Shown one piece after another: positions 21,153 through 23,509 of a DNA stretch of 23,509 nt (position 1 is its first letter; the number at the start of each line of letters is the position of its first letter). Below the pieces are notes generated by a model, which saw nothing but the letters and a program-made list of their open reading frames with translations, ran no database searches and had not been told where the DNA came from. This stretch comes from Euzebyaceae bacterium. GTDB lineage: Bacteria > Actinomycetota > Nitriliruptoria > Euzebyales > Egibacteraceae. A program made the position numbers and the translations under genes. The stretch spans positions 1-23,509 of the forward strand of contig JACCXR010000045.1 in the NCBI GenBank assembly GCA_013696915.1, in the 5' to 3' direction.

Positions 21153-21752
21153 ATGGAGAAGCGCCGGACTCCCGGCCAGCGCGCCGGGCTGAGCCGCGCT
21201 CGCGTGCTCGCCACCGCTCACCAACTGCTGGCGGAGAGCGGCCTGGACGCGCTCACGATGCGCGCGCTGGCCGAGCGCCTCGAGGTGGCCCCGAACGCCC
21301 TCTACAGCCACGTGGCCAGCAAGACGACGCTCATCGACGACGTCCTCGACGACGTCCTCGACGAGGTCGAGGCACCCGCCGCCGACATCGAGGACCCCAC
21401 CGCCGGCTTGCACGAGCTGATGGCCTCGACCTATCAGGTCCTCCTCGCCCACCGCGATCTCGTGCCGCTCTACCTCGCCCGTCAAGGCGCCCGAGGACCC
21501 AACGCCCAGCGCCTCGGCGAGATCATGCTCGACCTGCTCGCTCGTGCGGGCGTGAGCGGAACTGCTGCACACGAAGCGCTGCGCGTCCTCATCGTCTACA
21601 CGATCGGGTTCGCCGCCTTCGCCACCCGGCCACCGATCCACCCCGGCGCAGGCTCCCCGGTGCCGGCCGAGGAGCTGAGCGAGAACTTCGACAGCGGCCT
21701 GCGCTGGCTGCTGGCGGGGATCGCCGGGCCGACGGCCCGTCACACGGACTGA
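21153..21752 (+). CDS. TetR-family regulator
   Basis: A 199-aa TetR-type repressor. The N-terminal helix-turn-helix domain reads LSRARVLATAHQLLAESGLD, ALTMRALAERLEVAPNALYS, then HVASKTTLIDDVLDDVLDEV. The larger helical C-terminal domain binds ligand and dimerises; its size fits the TetR_C class seen in antibiotic- and metabolite-responsive members. ATG 21153 has no ribosome binding site and follows the operator by 12 nt, so a very short or absent leader is likely. It should repress both itself and the divergent hydrolase gene. The inducer is unknown. Confidence 0.92.
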   Translation: MEKRRTPGQRAGLSRARVLATAHQLLAESGLDALTMRALAERLEVAPNALYSHVASKTTLIDDVLDDVLDEVEAPAADIEDPTAGLHELMASTYQVLLAHRDLVPLYLARQGARGPNAQRLGEIMLDLLARAGVSGTAAHEALRVLIVYTIGFAAFATRPPIHPGAGSPVPAEELSENFDSGLRWLLAGIAGPTARHTD

Positions 21753-22271
21753 CAAGCGCGTCGTGGAAGTCCCGTGAGGACTCCAGGCGATGCGCTCGGT
21801 CGGGGCGGTCCCCCGTGGTGTCGAGGTTGTCGATGATCGCGGCCAGCGTCGCCATGAACTTGGCGATCTCACGTTCGTCGAGTCCGTGGGTGGCCGCGGC
21901 GTTCACGGCGCGGGCGGCGACGGCGAGCTCACCTTCGAGCTCTCGCGCCCGCGGGGTCAGCCGCACCGGTGAGCGCCGGCGATCGGCCGGGTCGGGGACA
22001 CGGTCGACCAGCCCGTCGCGCTCCTGCGGGGCAGCGGGTTGGCCATCGTGAACTGCTCGATCTGCACGCGTGCGCACAGCTCCGCCTGGGTGAGCCCGTC
22101 CTGCTCGTAGAGCGCGAGCAACTGGGCGAACTGGCCGGGCACGACGCCGAGAGGCTCGATCCGCTCGCGCAGGGCATGCGCCAACAACCGCGGAGGTGGT
22201 TCACCTGATAGCTCAAGCAGTGCGTAGACGCCGCCGGTGTCTTGCCCGGTGGCCTTGGGTCCATCCGTCAC
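21589..22271 (-). pseudogene. MarR-family regulator with a frameshift
   Basis: The first part from GTG 22271 reads LLAHALRERIEPLGVVPGQF, AQLLALYEQDGLTQAELCAR and VQIEQFTMANPL, the first two-thirds of a MarR winged helix. After the Leu codon at 22034-22032 the match moves to another frame: QERDGLVDRVPDPADRRRSP and VRLTPRARELEGELAVAARA, the wing and dimer helix. One missing base at about 22027-22031 restores MarR. The second frame continues without a stop to 21589, running antisense over the last 160 bp of the TetR gene, so the natural end is unclear (a normal family length would end near 21770). The unrepaired first frame ends at 21957 and gives about 104 aa without wing or dimer helix, which is unlikely to work. 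Confidence 0.75.
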
Positions 22272-22405
22272 GGTGGCTCCGGTCGGTTTAGGTGGGACTC
22301 GTTCCCGCGTGTCATGAGCACGCCGCCGAGACGGCCGAGCAAGCCATGTGGATGACCGAGGGCGGCGTCGAGCAGCGGTGTCAGGGCGTGACCATGGCCT
22401 TTCAC
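22268..22405 (-). pseudogene. Methyltransferase N-terminal remnant
   Basis: A 45-codon frame from GTG 22405 reads LTPLLDAALGHPHGLLGRLG, then GVLMTRGNESHLNRPEPP before a TGA that overlaps the MarR GTG start in GTGA. The segment HPxGLLGRLGGxLMxxxN is like the start of class I SAM-dependent methyltransferases, in which VLEVGFGPG should follow soon after. Here the protein stops instead. An internal deletion that joined the N-terminus to the last codons would explain both the remnant and the neat GTGA overlap. The assignment rests on a short motif. Confidence 0.4.
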
Positions 22406-22446
22406 CTCGCCAGAAGCGAGCACGCAGGACCGACCGTGCTCGTCGG

Positions 22447-23406
22447 TCAGGGGTGTGTCGGCTCGGTGGCTCGGACGAACCGGCGCCCGGTCTCGAGCAG
22501 GTGCTCGGCCAGCTCGGGCGGGCGCGTCACGTGAAAGTGCGCGCCGACGGCGCTGAGCACCATGGCGGGCCAGTCGAGGGAGTCCACGCCCATCCGCAGC
22601 CGGCACGAGCCCTCGTCGACCGCCTCGACCGTGCCCCAGTGGCACACGACGCGCTGCACCGCCTCCGCCGGCGCCTGGACCGTGACCAGGACGTCGTATC
22701 GCGTAGGCACCGAGGCGATCGAGGCCTGCACGAACGCCGCCGGGTCGCCGCCGGGCAGCTCACGCTGGCGGAACCGCGCTCCGGTGGGCGCGGGATCGGC
22801 GAGGCGGTCGACGCGAAACGTGCGCCAGTCTTGACGGTCGAGGTCCCAGGCGAGGAGATACCAGCGCCGTCCGAGCGAGACGAGGCGGTGCGGCTCGACC
22901 GTGCGCTCGGCCCGCTGCCCACCGCGCGCGGTGTAGGCGAACCGCAGCCGCTCGTCGTCGCGGCACGCCTGCGCGATGGCGGTCAGGGCGCCCGCGTCGA
23001 CGGTCGGCCCCGACAGCACGGTCGGGACGGTGTAGGCCTGCAGCGCGTCGACGCGACGACGCAGCCGGGACGGCATCATCTGCACGACCTTGGACAGCGC
23101 CCGGACCGACGTCTCCTCGATGCCGGCCACCGAGCCGCCCGCTGCCGTGGTCAGGCCGACGGCGATGGCGACGGCCTCGTCGTCGTCGAGCAGCAGCGGC
23201 GGCAGCACGGCACCGGCTCGCAGCTGGTAGCCGCCGCCCACGCCGCGACCGGCGTCGACGGGATAGCCCAGGTCGCGCAAGCGGTCGACGTCGCGACGCA
23301 GCGTCCGCGCGCTGACCTCGAGCCGCGCGGCCAGCTCGGCACCTGGCCAGTAGCGGTGGGTTTGCAGGAGCGACAGCAGCTGCAGCATCCGGGTGCTCGT
23401 CGACAT
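22447..23406 (-). CDS. WYL-domain transcriptional regulator (HTH_11 type)
   Basis: A 319-aa regulator of the YafY/DeoR-like WYL class. The N-terminal HTH reads RMLQLLSLLQTHRYWPGAEL, AARLEVSARTLRRDVDRLRD and LGYPVDAGRGVGGGYQLRAG. A middle helical region follows, then the WYL domain (about 145-215) with RFAYTARGGQRAERTVEPHR, LVSLGRRWYLLAWDLDRQDW and RTFRVDRLAD. The C-terminal extension (VLVTVQAPAEAVQRVV and on) is the WCX part. The WYL motif itself appears as WYL in RRWYLLAW. Such proteins sense small ligands or nucleic acid and are often divergent from their targets; the target would lie to the right, outside the window. ATG 23406 follows a TATGCT box by exactly 7 nt, so the transcript is probably leaderless. 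Confidence 0.93.
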   Translation of the reverse strand: MSTSTRMLQLLSLLQTHRYWPGAELAARLEVSARTLRRDVDRLRDLGYPVDAGRGVGGGYQLRAGAVLPPLLLDDDEAVAIAVGLTTAAGGSVAGIEETSVRALSKVVQMMPSRLRRRVDALQAYTVPTVLSGPTVDAGALTAIAQACRDDERLRFAYTARGGQRAERTVEPHRLVSLGRRWYLLAWDLDRQDWRTFRVDRLADPAPTGARFRQRELPGGDPAAFVQASIASVPTRYDVLVTVQAPAEAVQRVVCHWGTVEAVDEGSCRLRMGVDSLDWPAMVLSAVGAHFHVTRPPELAEHLLETGRRFVRATEPTHP

Positions 23407-23412
23407 GGGCGG

Positions 23413-23418
23413 AGCATA
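23413..23418 (-). promoter_or_regulatory. -10 box of a leaderless promoter for the WYL gene
   Basis: TATGCT on the minus strand ends 7 nt before the ATG at 23406 and no Shine-Dalgarno sequence is present. The remaining 90 bp to the window edge should contain the divergent promoter of the next gene, whose start could not be identified with confidence. Confidence 0.5.
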
Positions 23419-23509
23419 ATCCCGGCCGCGGTCAGAAAGTGTCCGCTATCGTCTATACGGTCCCGGCAGCGACACCACCACGATCGCGATGAGCCGGCGC
23501 GAGCCGGCA

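Noticed and set aside
23489..23509. Start of a divergent gene at ATG 23489
   Set aside because: Only seven codons fit in the window, there is no ribosome binding site, and the composition is uninformative.

Overview
This window comes from a very GC-rich actinobacterium. The evidence is the strong G/C bias at third codon positions, many GTG starts, 4-nt GTGA gene overlaps, the dnaK-grpE-dnaJ-hspR operon with a HAIR operator, a ClpB of actinobacterial type, and several promoters whose TANNNT box sits so that transcription would begin at the start codon. The genus cannot be fixed by eye. No rRNA, tRNA, CRISPR array or insertion sequence was seen.

Layout. (1) 1-661 (+): the 3' end of a GH13 alpha-glucosidase/alpha-amylase gene with two apparent single-base deletions, followed by a hexamer repeat and a terminator-like hairpin. 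(2) 793-2413 (-): a translationally coupled pair, a lipoprotein followed by a secreted PKD-like protein. (3) 2610-6566 (-): a compact ABC importer operon in the order binding lipoprotein, ATPase, permease, permease (spermidine/putrescine/iron-like). (4) 6702-7358 (+): a divergent DUF192 lipoprotein with a terminator hairpin. (5) 7496-12067 (+): a 43-aa membrane protein, then dnaK-grpE-dnaJ-hspR. HspR is expected to repress the operon through the HAIR at 7631-7651. (6) 12166-12430: a lone, N-terminally short Phd-type antitoxin ending in a 14-bp perfect hairpin. (7) 12485-13762 (-): a CapA-like secreted protein, divergent from (8) clpB at 13871-16441 (+) and followed by a 60-aa conserved small ORF (-).

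From about 16.6 kb the window changes to accessory content. It holds a FitA/VapC toxin-antitoxin pair whose antitoxin lies in frame with, and is not separated by a stop from, an upstream MFS transporter, and whose PIN toxin has His where the third catalytic Asp is expected. A CGNR-type regulator diverges from the MFS gene. Then come an ArsR C-terminal remnant, a second toxin-antitoxin pair with a frameshifted toxin, an alpha/beta-hydrolase and divergent TetR regulator sharing a 13-bp-arm operator, a frameshifted MarR gene preceded by a methyltransferase remnant, and a WYL-domain regulator at the right edge.

The core section (2.6-16.4 kb) reads cleanly. The four apparent frameshifts, the two remnants and the truncated antitoxin all lie in flanking or accessory segments. 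This suggests gene decay in a region rich in regulators and toxin-antitoxin genes, although local assembly error cannot be excluded from sequence alone.
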